64,000 nucleotides of DNA from the NCBI RefSeq assembly GCF_018873765.1, contig NC_057918.1:64730871-64794870 (forward strand), written 5' to 3'. Shown piece after piece: positions 1 through 11,345 of this stretch. The notes beneath the pieces are model-generated. The model made no database searches. It saw nothing but the letters and a program-made list of their open reading frames with translations, and was not told the origin of the DNA. This DNA is from Telopea speciosissima (taxonomy: Eukaryota > Streptophyta > Magnoliopsida > Proteales > Proteaceae). How positions within the stretch are numbered: the first letter of the stretch is position 1; each line of letters begins with the position of its first letter. Both the position numbers and the translations under genes were made by a program.

Positions 1-646
1 CCACAACACGTAGAGAACAAATTGTGCAACCGTCAGTTTATCTTAATAGCTTTTCTAAGGTATCCATAGTTAATCAATTGTGCTAATAAAAATTTACGAT
101 TACTGTTAGAATGGTTGGTGTTTCCCCTATGGTTGATGTGTCATCTTACTTTGGAACCCCTTTAGTGCCTATAAAAAGGAAATCATTTATTTGGAATAAG
201 GTAATCATTGCCTGTATTCAAAATAAACTTGGTATGTGGAAAGCTCTTCTGTTGTCACATGTTGGAAGGTCTGTTTTAAGTTCGCACTTACTTTATATCC
301 ACTTATTGGATGTCTACCTTTTCTTTTCCTATGATTGTGTGTCCCCAGTTAGACTCCATTAATTAGCTTGGTTGTCAAGCATCTGTTGCGTTGCGAGTTA
401 GGGAATCTTCATTCTGGTTACAAAAGGAAAATATGGAGGTTTGTGTGGAAGTTGCATTTGCACCGTTTCTTTTGGAGAATTCTTGTTGATGGTTTATCAA
501 CTAAGAACAAACTTCTTAAGTTTTTTAATATTGATGATTCTTTCCCTCTATGTTTGGCCAATATTGAGATACCTTCGTATTTATTCTTCTCATGTTCCAT
601 CTCTAAACATATTTGGGCAATTGGATCCCTTGGACTAGGCATAGAG
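1..646 (+). mobile_element. LINE (non-LTR retrotransposon) remnant, C-terminal reverse transcriptase and zf-RVT part
   Basis: Broken frames on the plus strand read like the end of a plant L1-type LINE polyprotein. Positions 111-362 contain a YFGTPL-like motif followed by a W-K-x-L-L-S-x-x-G-R pattern, which follows the catalytic palm in these elements. Positions 430-646 resemble the zf-RVT domain (W-x-x-x-W-K-L-x-L, then L-S-T-K-N-x-L, then a C/H-poor S-K-H-I-W end). Stops and frame changes interrupt it, so it is dead. The 5' part lies outside the window, and a solo LTR splits the copy at 647. Confidence 0.75.
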
Positions 647-1098
647 TGTTAGAACATTCAAGGGTTTTGTCAAACCCGAATCCGTCCTCATACAGATCCC
701 TAGAACACGATTGAATCAAAATAAATAGGGAAAGCAAAGTGTACCTAGCACCCACGTATGTTGATGAAGAACACATAAGAACGCCTCCATTCATAGCAGC
801 ATTGATCTGTCAGAGAATGAACGCAATCCGCGATAGGGATCTTCTGCCGTCTCCTAAACTCTTCCACAGCTCCCTTTCTTGTGGAGAAAAGATAATAGTG
901 ACTGCAGGGACCCCTCATCAGTAGTATTTATAATACTCACCAAACCCTAACCCACTTCCACAATGGGTCAGGTCGGTCTGGTCCATCTCAATAAAATAGT
1001 AGCAGTCACGTCAGTCCTTGTATTTCTTGATCCCCATCAATGATCGACCCGATAATTAATTGAGCTCACACTCGTCACATTTCGGGGAAATCCTAACA
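647..1098 (-). mobile_element. Solo LTR (copia-like) nested in the LINE remnant, TSD TAGAG
   Basis: The 452-bp segment starts TGTTAG and ends CTAACA, and is flanked by the 5-bp direct repeat TAGAG (642-646 and 1099-1103), the signature of LTR-element integration. On the minus strand it reads TGTTAGGATTTCC onward and has a TATAAATA-like box near 925-935, so transcription would run leftward. No internal region or second LTR is present, so it is a recombination-derived solo LTR. LINE-like sequence resumes after the second TAGAG. Assignment to copia rather than gypsy is a guess from length. Confidence 0.82.
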
Positions 1099-1103
1099 TA
1101 GAG

Positions 1104-1665
1104 TTCCTTCGAGTCCCATCTCTTTTGGAGTATTAAAAATCTCTTGCTTATTCCCATTCTTTCTACCAAAACGATCTTGCTTGTATTATGTCTATTTTAG
1201 CTATACTACGTATTATATATGGTTGTGTCAAAATAAGTGTTTTTTTTTTTTAACATGAGTTGCTTATTCATTCTTTTCTGCTTGATATCATTTACCATTA
1301 CAGTTCTGCATTTGTGTTTAAGCTTGATCATACTTCTCCTCTTCATATTGATAATAATATTGTATCTTGTTCCTTTTACTACGGTACCATCTGGGATAGA
1401 CCAATAATTATATATGATGGTTATACGAATTCTATATCTGATTGTAGTAGTTGGGCTTTAGTTGTTCTTTTTAACTTTAAATTTCACTATGCTACTTTGA
1501 GCTGTGGATTTATGTGGATTGTGTTAGCAGTTGGCACCAAAGGCTTGGATTGTTATGCTAAATTTGTTCCAAGTAAAGGAAAAAAGGTTCAAATGAGTAG
1601 AAGCTTTTTTTTTTTTTTTTGTGCTTATGACTCATTAGAAGCTTTTTTTTTTTTTTTTTTTTGAG
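1104..1665 (+). mobile_element. LINE remnant, 3' part with possible RNase H-like region and A/T tracts
   Basis: Continuation of the LINE remnant after the solo LTR. An open frame at 1260-1664 has a weak D-G-Y-T-N-S motif near 1420 followed by S-S-W-A-L-V-V, loosely like the RNase H domain at the end of plant LINE polyproteins. No clear poly(A) tail can be assigned; T-rich tracts at 1600-1665 end the segment. The RNase H reading is tentative, the LINE membership somewhat firmer because of position. Confidence 0.5.
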
Positions 1666-1772
1666 ATTGAATTCCACGCAAATATGAGATAGAATTACTA
1701 TTTGCTGTAGTAATTTTTTCTTTTTTATCATAAACAAGTTAACCCTAATTGATTAAAAAAAGACAAAAAAAA

Positions 1773-1855
1773 TGCTGGCTGTGGGGTTCGAACCCACGCG
1801 CACTTATGTGCAGAAGATCTTAAGTCTTCCCCCTTAACCTCTCGGGCAAACCAGC
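1773..1855 (-). tRNA. trnL-UAA: tRNA-Leu, anticodon UAA
   Basis: The reverse complement of 1773-1855 folds as a class II tRNA. The acceptor stem GCTGGTT pairs with AGCCAGC plus discriminator A. The D arm is GCCCGAGAGGTTAAGGGG. The anticodon stem-loop AAGACTTAAGATCTT carries TAA. A long variable arm (GCACATAAGTGC) is typical of tRNA-Leu, and the T arm is GTGGGTTCGAACCCCAC. There is no intron and no encoded CCA. A run of eight T follows at once downstream (1764-1772), a Pol III terminator, and upstream there is an AT-rich TATA-like stretch and a CAAC motif, as in many plant tRNA genes. It lies head-to-head with U2AF35, about 395 bp apart. Confidence 0.95.
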
Positions 1856-2249
1856 AAGTTGATAGACAACCTACTTTTATTATATTTAATCAAATATAAA
1901 ATCGAATCCTATTCGAAAATTGTCGTTCACATGATATATGTGATATTGAACCGTTGGATTGATTTCGAGATCCGGACCTACATATCAGTGCACTAATTCC
2001 AATCGCACGAACAATAGCAATTTTAATTTGTCAATTAGGATTCGGATTCCCATCGTACAAATCCAGACAACTCACCCCAATAATAACACGTCGTCCAATT
2101 TATAGTTTATTACGCTTCTTGATTTTCTTTCTTCGTTTCGCCCACTGTGGTTTTCGTCGGTGTTGCCGAAAGGAAACCCTAGATCAGAGAGCGAAGGTCA
2201 TATTGAGAAGAAGGGAGACTGGAAGTGACGCTGAGAACTGATCGATTTA

Positions 2250-4568
2250 ATGGCGGAGCACTTGGCATCTATATTTGGTACAGAGAAGGATCGGGTTAAT
2301 TGCCCTTTTTACTTCAAGATCGGGGCTTGCAGACATGGTGATAGGTGTTCTAGGCTCCACACGAAGCCGAGCATCAGTCCAACATTGCTTATTGCCAATA
2401 TGTATCAGAGACCTGATATGATCACTCCTGGAATTGATCCTCAGGGTCAAGCCATCGATCCTCACAAAGTCCAGGAACATTTTGAGGTATCCATTTTCTA
2501 TCCCTCTCATGTCTGTTCTCTTCATTCTTCAGTATTTTGTTTCCTGATAAAGCCAAATTTTGTTTTTTTTTTATCTTTCTCCGATTATCAACCTGGATGT
2601 GTTGTTATTGATGGTCGATGTTTTAATTTCATTGTAGGATCTTGTTTTTAGGGTTTTACTATGGATGTAAAGAAGATGGTTTTGGTTGAACGTTTTTTTA
2701 TTGAATACGAAGCTTGTTACTAGATACTCTCTCTTTCCCCATTTTTTTTTTTCCTCTTCCGTTTCTTTTATCCATCTATCGTATTCTTAGGGTTGGAACT
2801 TCTTGCCGGGTTATAGGTTTTTTAGGTTACTCCGCCTAATTCAAGCTTGAGTATTGCTGCTTTTCTCCCACTTTCTGTCTTTCGTCGACTTGTTTTGTTG
2901 GATATGGTTATTAGTTCTTGGAACTTCTCAACTAGTTCTTTCATTATATCCTCCCTCCCTCTTTTAACCTTGATAGATTTCATTATGTTGAGGGGGTGGA
3001 CCTTGGTGCAACACTAAGGTTGCTCCATTTCTGGGTGGTTTCGAGTCTCTGGAAACAGCCTCTTCATGAAGTGGGGGTAAGGCTGCGTACATTATGACCT
3101 TCCCCAGACCCCGCAGTGGCGGGAGCCTTGTGCGATAATGTAGACTTCATTATATGCTGTGATATATGAAAAGGATGATTGATCCGAGATGGAAACACTT
3201 GATTTTCTTTGGATGTAGACCAGAGGTGTCGTTATTCCCCTTTTGTGAAACCCCTCACTCCCTATCATTTTTCTCCTTTTATTATGTGCTCTGATACAAG
3301 ATTTTTAATGTATATGTTTTCTTTCTGTTTGGTTGATAGTCCTATCTGTTTTTGTTTGTGTCTAGTCGATGATTCATACAGTCGTAGACACTATGATGTA
3401 GTGAATTATTGGCTCATTATGCCTTATGTTTGTTGTATTGCTGATGTTCATGCTCTTTCAACATGCAACATGGGAAACCTGTCATTCTATTGGAGCTGCA
3501 GAATTTTTATGAAGATCTATTTGAGGAGTTGAACAAATATGGAGAGATTGAAAGCTTGAATATTTGTGACAATCTGGCTGATCACATGGTAACTAACCAG
3601 GAACTGTAAAATCATGGTGTACTGTTCTCTTGAATTATTCTTTTTTTTTAATTATTTATTTATGCCAAACTCACTTAATCTTTGATGGGCAGGTGGGTAA
3701 TGTATATGTTCAGTTTAGAGAGGAAGACCATGCTGCAAATGCCGTGAAGAACCTTAATGGAAGATTCTATGCAGGTTAGGTGTTTTAGTGTTGTTATTAC
3801 AGAAGTTGGTGTTATTCTTAAGCTGGTAACTGAGATTAAATCAATAATCCAGGACGTCCAATTATGGCCGACTTTTCTCCTGTGACGGATTTCCGTGAAG
3901 CCACATGTAGGCAATATGAGGAGAACACGTGCAATCGAGGTGGCTATTGCAACTTTATGCATCTGAAAAAGATTAGCAGGTGATACTATTATTTTACTTT
4001 TTTAGCTTTCAATTTTATATGCACTCAACATGTCCATTAATACTTATTATTCAATGGTTGGTTTGTTATTGCCAGGGAATTGAGGCGGCAACTATTTGGG
4101 AGGTATCGGCGAAGGCGCAGCCGCAGTCGAAGCAGGAGCCGAAGTCCATTCAGGAATCGCAATTATGAGGATCGTCCACATGGTGGTGGTGGTGGTGGTG
4201 GTGGTGGCGGTGGTTTTGGTGGCCGTGGTCGTGGTCGTGGTTTTGGTAGACGACATGATGACCGGGATCCCCATTACTTTGATGAGCGAGGCAGGAGGCC
4301 CAGGAGCCGAAGCCCAGGACGGAGGAGGGGAAGAAGCCCGAGCCCTGGAGGAAGGAGGAATAGGAGTCCTGTTCGGGAAGGTAGTGCTGAAAGAAGGGCT
4401 AAAATTGAGCAGTGGAACAGGGAGAGGGAACAGGCTCAATCTAGTAATAAAAATAACAGCAATGTTGATCCCAACGATAATGAGAGCAATGGGTATAATG
4501 AAAATGGAGGCCTATACAATGATCAGCAGCAGCAACAGCCACCGCAGCAAGGAGGATATGGCTACTGA
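2250..4568 (+). CDS. U2AF35: U2 snRNP auxiliary factor small subunit (U2AF35), 5 coding exons, 341 aa
   Basis: Splicing factor that recognises the AG of the 3' splice site as a partner of U2AF65 in the nucleus. Coding exons are 2250-2486, 3502-3588, 3693-3774, 3853-3979 and 4076-4568; all introns are GT-AG and phases close exactly. The protein starts [20 protein letters not shown]. Zinc finger 1 ([20 protein letters not shown]) is near residue 18. The U2AF-homology RRM follows ([19 protein letters not shown]). Zinc finger 2 ([19 protein letters not shown]) comes next, then an RS-rich C-terminus ([16 protein letters not shown]) with the conserved [15 protein letters not shown] element. Unusual points are a run of about eleven glycines encoded by GGT/GGC repeats at 4182-4215 and a Q-rich end. 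Likely poly(A) signal AATAAA near 4671. Confidence 0.95.
2987..3145 (+). mobile_element. Au-type SINE in U2AF35 intron 1, TSD TTCATTAT
   Basis: The segment has the layout of the plant Au SINE: GGTGCAACACTAAGGTTGC (Pol III A-box region), GTTTCGAGTC (B-box region), then GGAAACAGCCTCTT, GGGGTAAGGCTGCGTAC and a CCCCAGACCCCGCAGTGGCG core before GGGAGCCTTGTGC. An 8-bp direct repeat TTCATTAT flanks it (2979-2986 and 3146-3153). It sits inside the first intron of U2AF35 in the same orientation as the gene. Family recognition is from memory of the Au consensus; the TSD is seen directly. Confidence 0.85.
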
Positions 4569-6780
4569 CAATTGAAATTTGTGGTTTGTACCATACTCTA
4601 TATCATCTCTCTCTCTCTCTTGTTCCATAGGAGAAGGGGTTGCATTTTTTCAGAAATCACCAATTTACTAAATAAAGCTTACAGCCCATTTTCCACTGTG
4701 CAGGTGGTGTGCAGGTTCACAGTTCTGTGATATGGAATGTAGAACTTAATTTTTATTTTTGGGCCCCTCATCTCTCCTTTCTGAGATCTTCCATGATAAT
4801 TCCTGACTGTGTGCTTGCATGCATGGTGTGCCTGAGAGTACTCCAAGTTTCGCATCGTTCGATTTTTCATCTCTTCATATTCTCAGTTCCCTTTCCATAG
4901 CAGAATGAATTTTCCAAGTGTTTTTATTTGAACATTTTCTGTTCACTACCGGATTTCTACGCAATTAAAATTTTAAAAAATTTTCCTTGGGAGCCTGGAA
5001 TAATTTGAGTGGTTTGCTGTAACTATTTAGGGAAGATAAATGGCTTACGTTTTTTTGTTGTTGTTGTGTGTGCATGCATGTTTCAATGAAACCATTCTAT
5101 GACCACCGCATTCGTAAAGGGGACCCATTAATTCTCCCATGTTTCTTCTGTATTTGGGCTTTTGAATAATATCTATTCTTCTTTTCCCAGAGTAGTGGTG
5201 GTCTTACCTGCTTTATGAGTTTTGCAGGTTCAGGTATCCCTGCTCATGGATCGGGCCTCTTTTATATGGCAGCTTACCATGAAATTTCTGTACAGGTTGG
5301 TTGCATTATCAGCGGAGTGACTTGGCAGAATATAACAGATATAATGGTGGAAGAATTGTTGCAGACGCTCTCTCAGATGTCTAAAGAGATGTGCGCAGGT
5401 GAGGTTTTCCTTTCAAACCCTACACCCCATCCCTATCAAACTGCAGGTTACTCTTTCTGGATCAGGAAGGAGCGAGCTATTATTTCGTTTACCCTATCAG
5501 ACAATTTCAGCTAATACTTTTGAGTTTCGTACATGCTGGTTGATGTCGTTAAACGCTATGGAGTTTACATTGAACCGTGTGGGAGTGTTTATTATATTAG
5601 AAGGGATAATTGTTCCTCAGTTTTATTGGATTTGTTTAATTTCTAGTTTCATCTAAACTTGGTTTTTGATCTGGAATTTTGCGGCAAGTCATGGTCAACA
5701 ATGGCCCCTCACACCAACCCTTAAAAAGGAACCAGGCAATGCCTCTCTCTGCTTTGACTTGTTAACGACTGCCTATGATATACTTGAATTGCTTCCTTGC
5801 GAATCTGAGATTGATGATTCTAATGATTTGTAGATGAATAGGATGAATATTGTTTTTAATATTTACTGGTGTTAGGGATGGTGGGTACAGGGTACCGACT
5901 GTTATCCCTTCCAATAATGACTTTTATTGGAGACCTCTAACTTCCATGTGGGAGGAGAGATCATCGTGAGTAGCGAGGAAGGTCACTGCTGGGAGTTGCA
6001 TTGGGGGGTCGACTACCAAGTACCACCACACTAGCTGCGCTGGTGGTTAAATGGTTCCCTATCTAACCTCAGTATGTCTCTCTCAAACCCTCCTTAAAAT
6101 AGATCACTGTCTAGATCTCAATGCGTGGCTCAGCACACTTCAGATTTGAGCTTAGATCCATCTTAATTTCATATCCAATCCAAGATAAAATGAATCCAAC
6201 AGGTGAGTCAAACATGAACATATGTTGAGTACCGTAATGGCCCATATGCATTTCCAAGGTGAAAGCAATGGACGCATTAGAAGTCCCCAGGTGCCTCACA
6301 ACCTAGAAGATAACCGATGGTGACATTTAATTGTCACCAAACTTGCCATGAGACCCCAAAAACACGGAATGGTAGAAACCTCAAGAATATGAGAATGTGG
6401 CCTATATTTGGAAAGATCAAAAAATATCTTCCGCCCAGCATGCATCTTTCAGCATTTTGGGATCTCAACATTAGTTAGTGAATAAAATGAAAGGAAAATG
6501 ATAGCAAAAGGATGCAATATTAAGAACCATAAAAAAAAAAAAAGTAGTACTTTTAGGGTCAAGTTTTCTTCCGCCCATAGAAGACTGTGCACCCACCATC
6601 TTAGGGTTCACAAATCTTTCTTAGGGTTTTAGTATGTTCCAAAATACTCTCTTGATACCAATTCTCACCCTCTCCAGTCCTTTGGTAAAAGAAAATCTGT
6701 GGATGGAGGGAAATTCGATCCTTACTTTTAAATCAAGAGAGGGAACTCAAATTCAATTCCGTTCTCCTTTGCTTTTTCAA
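4569..6780. other. U2AF35 3' UTR and intergenic DNA
   Basis: 4569 to about 4700 is the probable 3' UTR (CT microsatellite at 4605-4620, AATAAA near 4671). Beyond it, a stretch at 5215-5514 stays open for 99 codons and is followed by a GTGAGG donor-like site at 5399, but no family is recognisable and no start context supports it. 6585-6650 shares a motif (CACCCACCATC, then TTAGGGTTTTAGTATGTTC) with 21120-21175, so it is a dispersed repeat. Nothing else can be named. Confidence 0.4.
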
Positions 6781-7040
6781 CCAATCACAAAAGTCAAGGA
6801 GGAAGATGGTACCTTAAATGATCCACTCATATCTGTCATGTGACAATTCACCTGATTTTGATTCACAATTGGACCTAATTATCTTCTCTACCTATGAAAT
6901 TTTAGCCAAAACCTAATTGTACATGTGAAAATGAAGAGGGCTAAATATGATTACTAAAATGACCAAGACTTGAACTAAACAATCCTCAGAAAAAAAGGAA
7001 CTAATAAATTGGAGAGGGAATGGGATTGCGGAGAGCAGGT
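6780..7040 (+). repeat. Partial copy of a local repeat family (also at 8.66, 12.6 and 13.5 kb)
   Basis: Sequence from GGAAGATGGTACC through GACCAAGACTTGAACTAAAC is shared, with scattered changes, with 12895-13110, and its first half also with 8663-8800 and 13755-13905. The best shared block is GACAATTCACCTGATTTTGA followed by GACCTAATTATC. No coding capacity. At its right edge it runs into AT-rich DNA and a twofold 33-bp direct repeat at 7171-7234 containing GGTCCACTGGTA. Confidence 0.75.
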
Positions 7041-7435
7041 TTTTAGTAATCAGTATCGGTATCAGTCAGGTTTACCATAAACCTTTGTTTTCTTCAAAAA
7101 AAATGGATTATTTTTTTTTTTAAAAACTTTTTGACCCTTGTCCGTATCGATCCATCGATACGAGATCGGCCATGAATTGGTATGGGTCCACTGGTACTGA
7201 TACATGAATTGGTATTGGTCCACTGGTATTGATACTATTATGATATGCGATTCTTCATCAAAATCCAATCATATCTTTCCTATTTTACCTTTCCTAATTA
7301 GTAGCAATAATATCAATCACAGCTTATCTTGATTGATTGTAAGAATATCCTTAGCCTTAATTTCTTCACTCATTCCTTGTATTCTACATTCTTTTATGTA
7401 AATATTCCATATTCCATCATAATAATATACACACA

Positions 7436-8343
7436 ATGCAGCAGAAGTTTTGCAATTGCCAATTTCACATCAAGGATCTTGGACCTTTGAAATACTTCCT
7501 CGGCATCGAGGTGGCCCGTTCCAACAAAGGGCTTTATCTTAGTCAACGAAAGTATGTCCTTGACATTTTGGCAGATTGTGGTTTCACTGGCACTCGTCCC
7601 TCGGATATCCCGATGGAACAAAACGTCAAATTGAGCGATTCAACTGGTGATGTATTGGCCGATCCATCCTCTTACTGTCTCCTCATTGGTTGTTTGATTT
7701 ATTTGACTGTCACAAGGCCGGATATTGTTCACAGTGTCAATATCCTCAGCCAATTCATGCATCAACCCCGACAACCAAATTTGGATGCCGCACATAAGCT
7801 ACTACGATATCTAAAGGCAAGTTCAGGACAAGGCCTATTTTTTTCAACTACATCTTCCCTCTAGCTTCAAGCCTATTGCGACTCTGACTGAGCCTCATGC
7901 CCTACTACCAGACTCTCCACCACTGGATATTGCATTTTTATGGGATCTTGTCCAATCTCTTGGAAGACTAAGAAACAGGCTACGGTCTCCAGGTCCTCGG
8001 CCGAAGCAGAATATCGAGCCATGGCAACTGCCACCTGCGAACTCACTTGGTTATCCTTTTATTCAAGGATCTCGGTATGCCAATTCACCAGCCCATACCT
8101 CTACACTGTGACAATCAAGCTGCTCTACATATTGCTTTAAATCCGGTTTTTCATGAATGCACTAAACATATTGAAATCGATTGTCATGTGGTTCGTGAAA
8201 AACAGCAACAAGGGATCATACGGCCGACAAAAATAGCATCCATAGAGCAAATAGTAGATTTGTTCACAAAATCACTCGGGCGGGAACAATTCCAATATTT
8301 GAAATCCAAGTTGGGCGTTTGCAACCTCCACGCTCCAACTTGA
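7436..8343 (+). pseudogene. Copia pol fragment: end of reverse transcriptase plus RNase H, broken
   Basis: The frame from 7456 reads FHIKDLGPLKYFLGIEVARS, the standard copia reverse transcriptase C-terminal signature, then YVLDILADCGF, QPRQPNLDAAHKLLRYLK and the RNase H block [13 protein letters not shown] with a [10 protein letters not shown] segment and [12 protein letters not shown]. It is disabled by an in-frame TAG at about 7862, a TGA near 7890 and a frameshift around 8050-8065. It ends at the stop at 8341, just before the polypurine tract, as in intact copia elements. Confidence 0.88.
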
Positions 8344-8350
8344 GGGGGAG

Positions 8351-8572
8351 TATTATGATATGCGATTCTTCATCAAAATCCAATCATATCTTTCCTATTT
8401 TACCTTTCCTAATTAGCAGCAATAATATCAATCACAGCTTATCTTGATTGATTGTAAGAATATCCATAGCCTTAATTTCTTCACTCATTCCTTGTATTCT
8501 ACATTCTTTTATGTATATATTCCATATACCATCATAATAATATACACATAATACAGCAGAATTTCTGCAACA
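8351..8572 (+). repeat. Copia 3' LTR
   Basis: Direct repeat of 7236-7455 with very few differences over about 220 bp (TATTATGATATGCGATTC at the start, GCAACA at the end). The low divergence suggests a fairly recent insertion, although the interior is already broken by deletion and stops. Confidence 0.85.
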
Positions 8573-8662
8573 CATCTCTTTCTTATCAAATATATATATG
8601 TCCCTAAACAGAAACAGATGCGGATCGAATTCGAATTTTTGATTATTCATTTAGAGCCCTAG

Positions 8663-11345
8663 ATGATAGTTCAAATGACCCACTCATATCTACCGTGTCA
8701 CAATTTACCTGATTTTGATGCACAAATAGACCTAATTGTCGTGTATCTACCTATAAACCTAAACTTAATTGTGCATGCGGAAATTAAGAGGGCTGATATG
8801 TGTGGACGTGTTATAGCAATTCCAACACAAAGACCCTCGCAACACACATTTTAAAGTAAACTTTCTTCTTATGATAATAAAAACATGTGTGTAATAATAG
8901 CTCTTCTAATTCTTTGTTTGTAGCTCTGCCAAGAAGGATCCAAATTCATTAGAGAAGTCTTATGAATCAAAGCCAATAGGCTCCTCATCCAGTGGCGCTG
9001 GGCTGTTGGACGTGTAGGGATGTGTGCTTGTAGGGGATTAGCGTGCCCAACAATCCAGTGCCGTTGGATGCTTCACTGGGCACTCTTTGGGCGTTGGGCT
9101 CATAGGAGAGAAACCAAATTCCATTGTTTTTTTTCACCGGAATATTATCTTGGACTTGAGGAAACCCCTTAATAATTTTGGAAAAAACAATACAAGGGGG
9201 GGGGGGGGGGGAGGGAGGAACCTAACCTGCTTACCCTAACCCAATAGAAGATAAACACTCTCTGGTCTCCAAACCTGAACCTTACAATCAAAGTCAAAAG
9301 AAATACAATCTAAACACAAGTAAACCTGTTTTGTCCTCCCGAGTGATACGATGAAACTCCGAAGGGACCTCCTTGCTTGTGGATTGTATTAATTTCCTTA
9401 AATTAGTATTAATTAATTAAACCCATTACCCAGACCAAACTGTCTTTTTATTTGTCTTTTGTAACCAAACTAGCATAATAATACCCATTATTTTTCCATT
9501 TAAAAAAAAAAAAATGGAAAAAACCATCCCTTGCATGGGCTTGGGACCATAGCTTGGCCACTTGTAAAGAGTGTCAAATCTAGCTCACAAATTGCAAATA
9601 ATGGAGGAAGGCAGCAGATCCTCCATGAGGACCATGACTATTTCCCTTTAGCGATATTGTCTTCTTAGATGGATCATTGCTTAGCCACAACTTGGCCACT
9701 TGTCCCATTTTCGGTGCCAGTTCACATCTGACACCAATGTTGGGGCTCGGGTAATCAAATTGTATCTCTTAGCAGGGAAGCAGTTTTCTGTCTGAGAGTG
9801 TGGCCTACACCAACACTTCCATGTGTCTATCTCTCTCCTCCTCAAAACAAGGGAAATAGGTGTCCTTTCATATAAGGTGAGATATGGAATTATGGGAGTG
9901 TTGGCGTAGGCCACACTCCTGGATAGACTTGTTTTTCCCCTCTTATTGTCTACTAATCCTACTATACATGGTGCTCTATCTTGTTATAACTCGCAAACTA
10001 TATCCGCTATTGCCTACTAGATGGATTATACCAAGTTGGAAAATCAGGTTTTGACTTGGACGAGTCTCTTTGAATCAAAGATAAAGAAAACATGAAATTT
10101 GACCAGGAGTCATATAGATTCGCCTATGTTTAGTAAATGATTAGACAAATTTTGAGTAAGTTTTCTTTGATTCGTTGTATTACCTAATTCATGTGAAACT
10201 CTTCGAGTTTGATTTTTTATTTTTATTTTTAATATTGAGCCAAATATTATTCATAGATCATAAGTTTGATCTACAACTAAACAAATCGAGATGTTTTGTT
10301 CGTTATCATTTAATTTGCTTTTTTCTTTTCTTCTCATCTTTGAAACAACCATAGCCTTAGTCAATCCTCACTTAGAGAAGGAGAAGAAGGAAAATATTAA
10401 TAAAATAACACACAAAAAAATAAATATATATGACTCGCATTGACCAGGTTTGACTCACCCAAGTCACCGGGTTTTGAAAATGGCAAGTTGAGTAAAAAAA
10501 TATGATTTTGTAACTATTGTATTATATATAAGGAAAACTTAACCAAAAGAGTCTTACTGGCAAGGTATCTCTTGGTTGATGCTTCATTTTAATTTTCTCA
10601 TATGGAAGAATGATTTGACAATTCTGACTATTTGATATTTAGAGAAAGGTGTGGAATTGTGGATTAGTGTATGTCAAATTTCAAAATATGATTCAATAAA
10701 ATACAAATATCCTCCCATGTATTGACATGTATCACTATGTATATCCATGTATGTCTATGGTTATTACAACCTAGCTCTAATGTGTATTTTCTAGTATTTG
10801 ATTTTTAAAGCTCTATATTGCTATTTGATAAATTTTGGCTAAGGTGCAACTTATGAGCAAAGGGACCTTGGGGTCTATTTTTGTACAAATTCAGGCCTCA
10901 CTAGAATTGCCACATGACATATTAAGAGCTTTAACAAAAAAAAAAGAAAAAAAGACAACATATATTTAAGATCTACCTAGAGATTCTTTTTAAGATGGGC
11001 TACTTGAAGAACTCCTTTAGTGTTTGGAAGCCAATATGACTTCCTAAATGTGTGAATAAAAGATACAACAGTTTGCACAAATTGTACAATACACAAAAGT
11101 GCATACGATATACAAAAATATATATTCAACTACTGAGAGCACAAAAAATAAAACAAGCAACCACACACCAACACAACATCATATTTAATATAGAAAAATG
11201 CTATAATATGCAGTGAAAAACCATGGGGCAACTCCATGAAGAATCCACTAAAATCAAATGAGGATTATAATACTTCTCTTCTCAAGTTTATGCCCAAAAA
11301 TTGAGATATGTAACAAGAATTAGAGAAGAACAATAATAGCTGAAG
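8663..11345 (+). repeat. Duplicated non-coding block, copy A
   Basis: This block is collinear with 13757-17375. Shared anchors in order are TTCCAACACAAAGACC (8820 / 14460), ACCAAACTAGCATAATAATA (9463 / 14887), CACAAATTGCAAATAATGGA (9586 / 15058), ATTATATATAAGGAAAACTT (10522 / 16560), GCCACATGACATAT (10909 / 16960) and TAGAGAAGAACAATAAT (11321 / 17353). Homology stops after about 11345. It contains no credible coding frame. The left edge is cut by the copia element. Confidence 0.8.
9775..9939. mobile_element. Foldback MITE, Mutator-like, present only in duplicate copy A
   Basis: Inverted repeats GAGTGTGGCCTAC(A/G)CCAACACT lie at both ends (about 9795-9820 and 9893-9920) with a short loop. Candidate 9-bp flanks CTCTTAGCA (9766-9774) and CTCTTATTG (9940-9948) match at 6 of 9. 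The corresponding position in copy B (about 15170) lacks the element, which supports insertion after the duplication. Confidence 0.65.

Larger units (their letters stand above)
7236..8572 (+). mobile_element. Internally deleted Ty1-copia retrotransposon with two LTRs
   Basis: Two near-identical direct repeats of about 220 bp bound the element: 7236-7455 and 8351-8572, both starting TATTATGATATGCGATTCTT. The second is preceded by the purine tract GAGGGGGAG (8342-8350), a polypurine tract. The interior (7456-8343) holds only the C-terminal part of pol. Gag, protease, integrase and the N-terminal reverse transcriptase are gone, as the first LTR runs directly into reverse transcriptase sequence. 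No clear 5-bp target duplication is visible. The LTR first dinucleotide is TA rather than the usual TG. Confidence 0.88.

Noticed and set aside
4096-4575. Long overlapping ORFs in other frames (plus 159 codons, minus 115 codons) over the last U2AF35 exon
   Set aside because: They are shadows of the repetitive RS/Gly-rich coding exon; the runs of V or T come from the GGT repeat.
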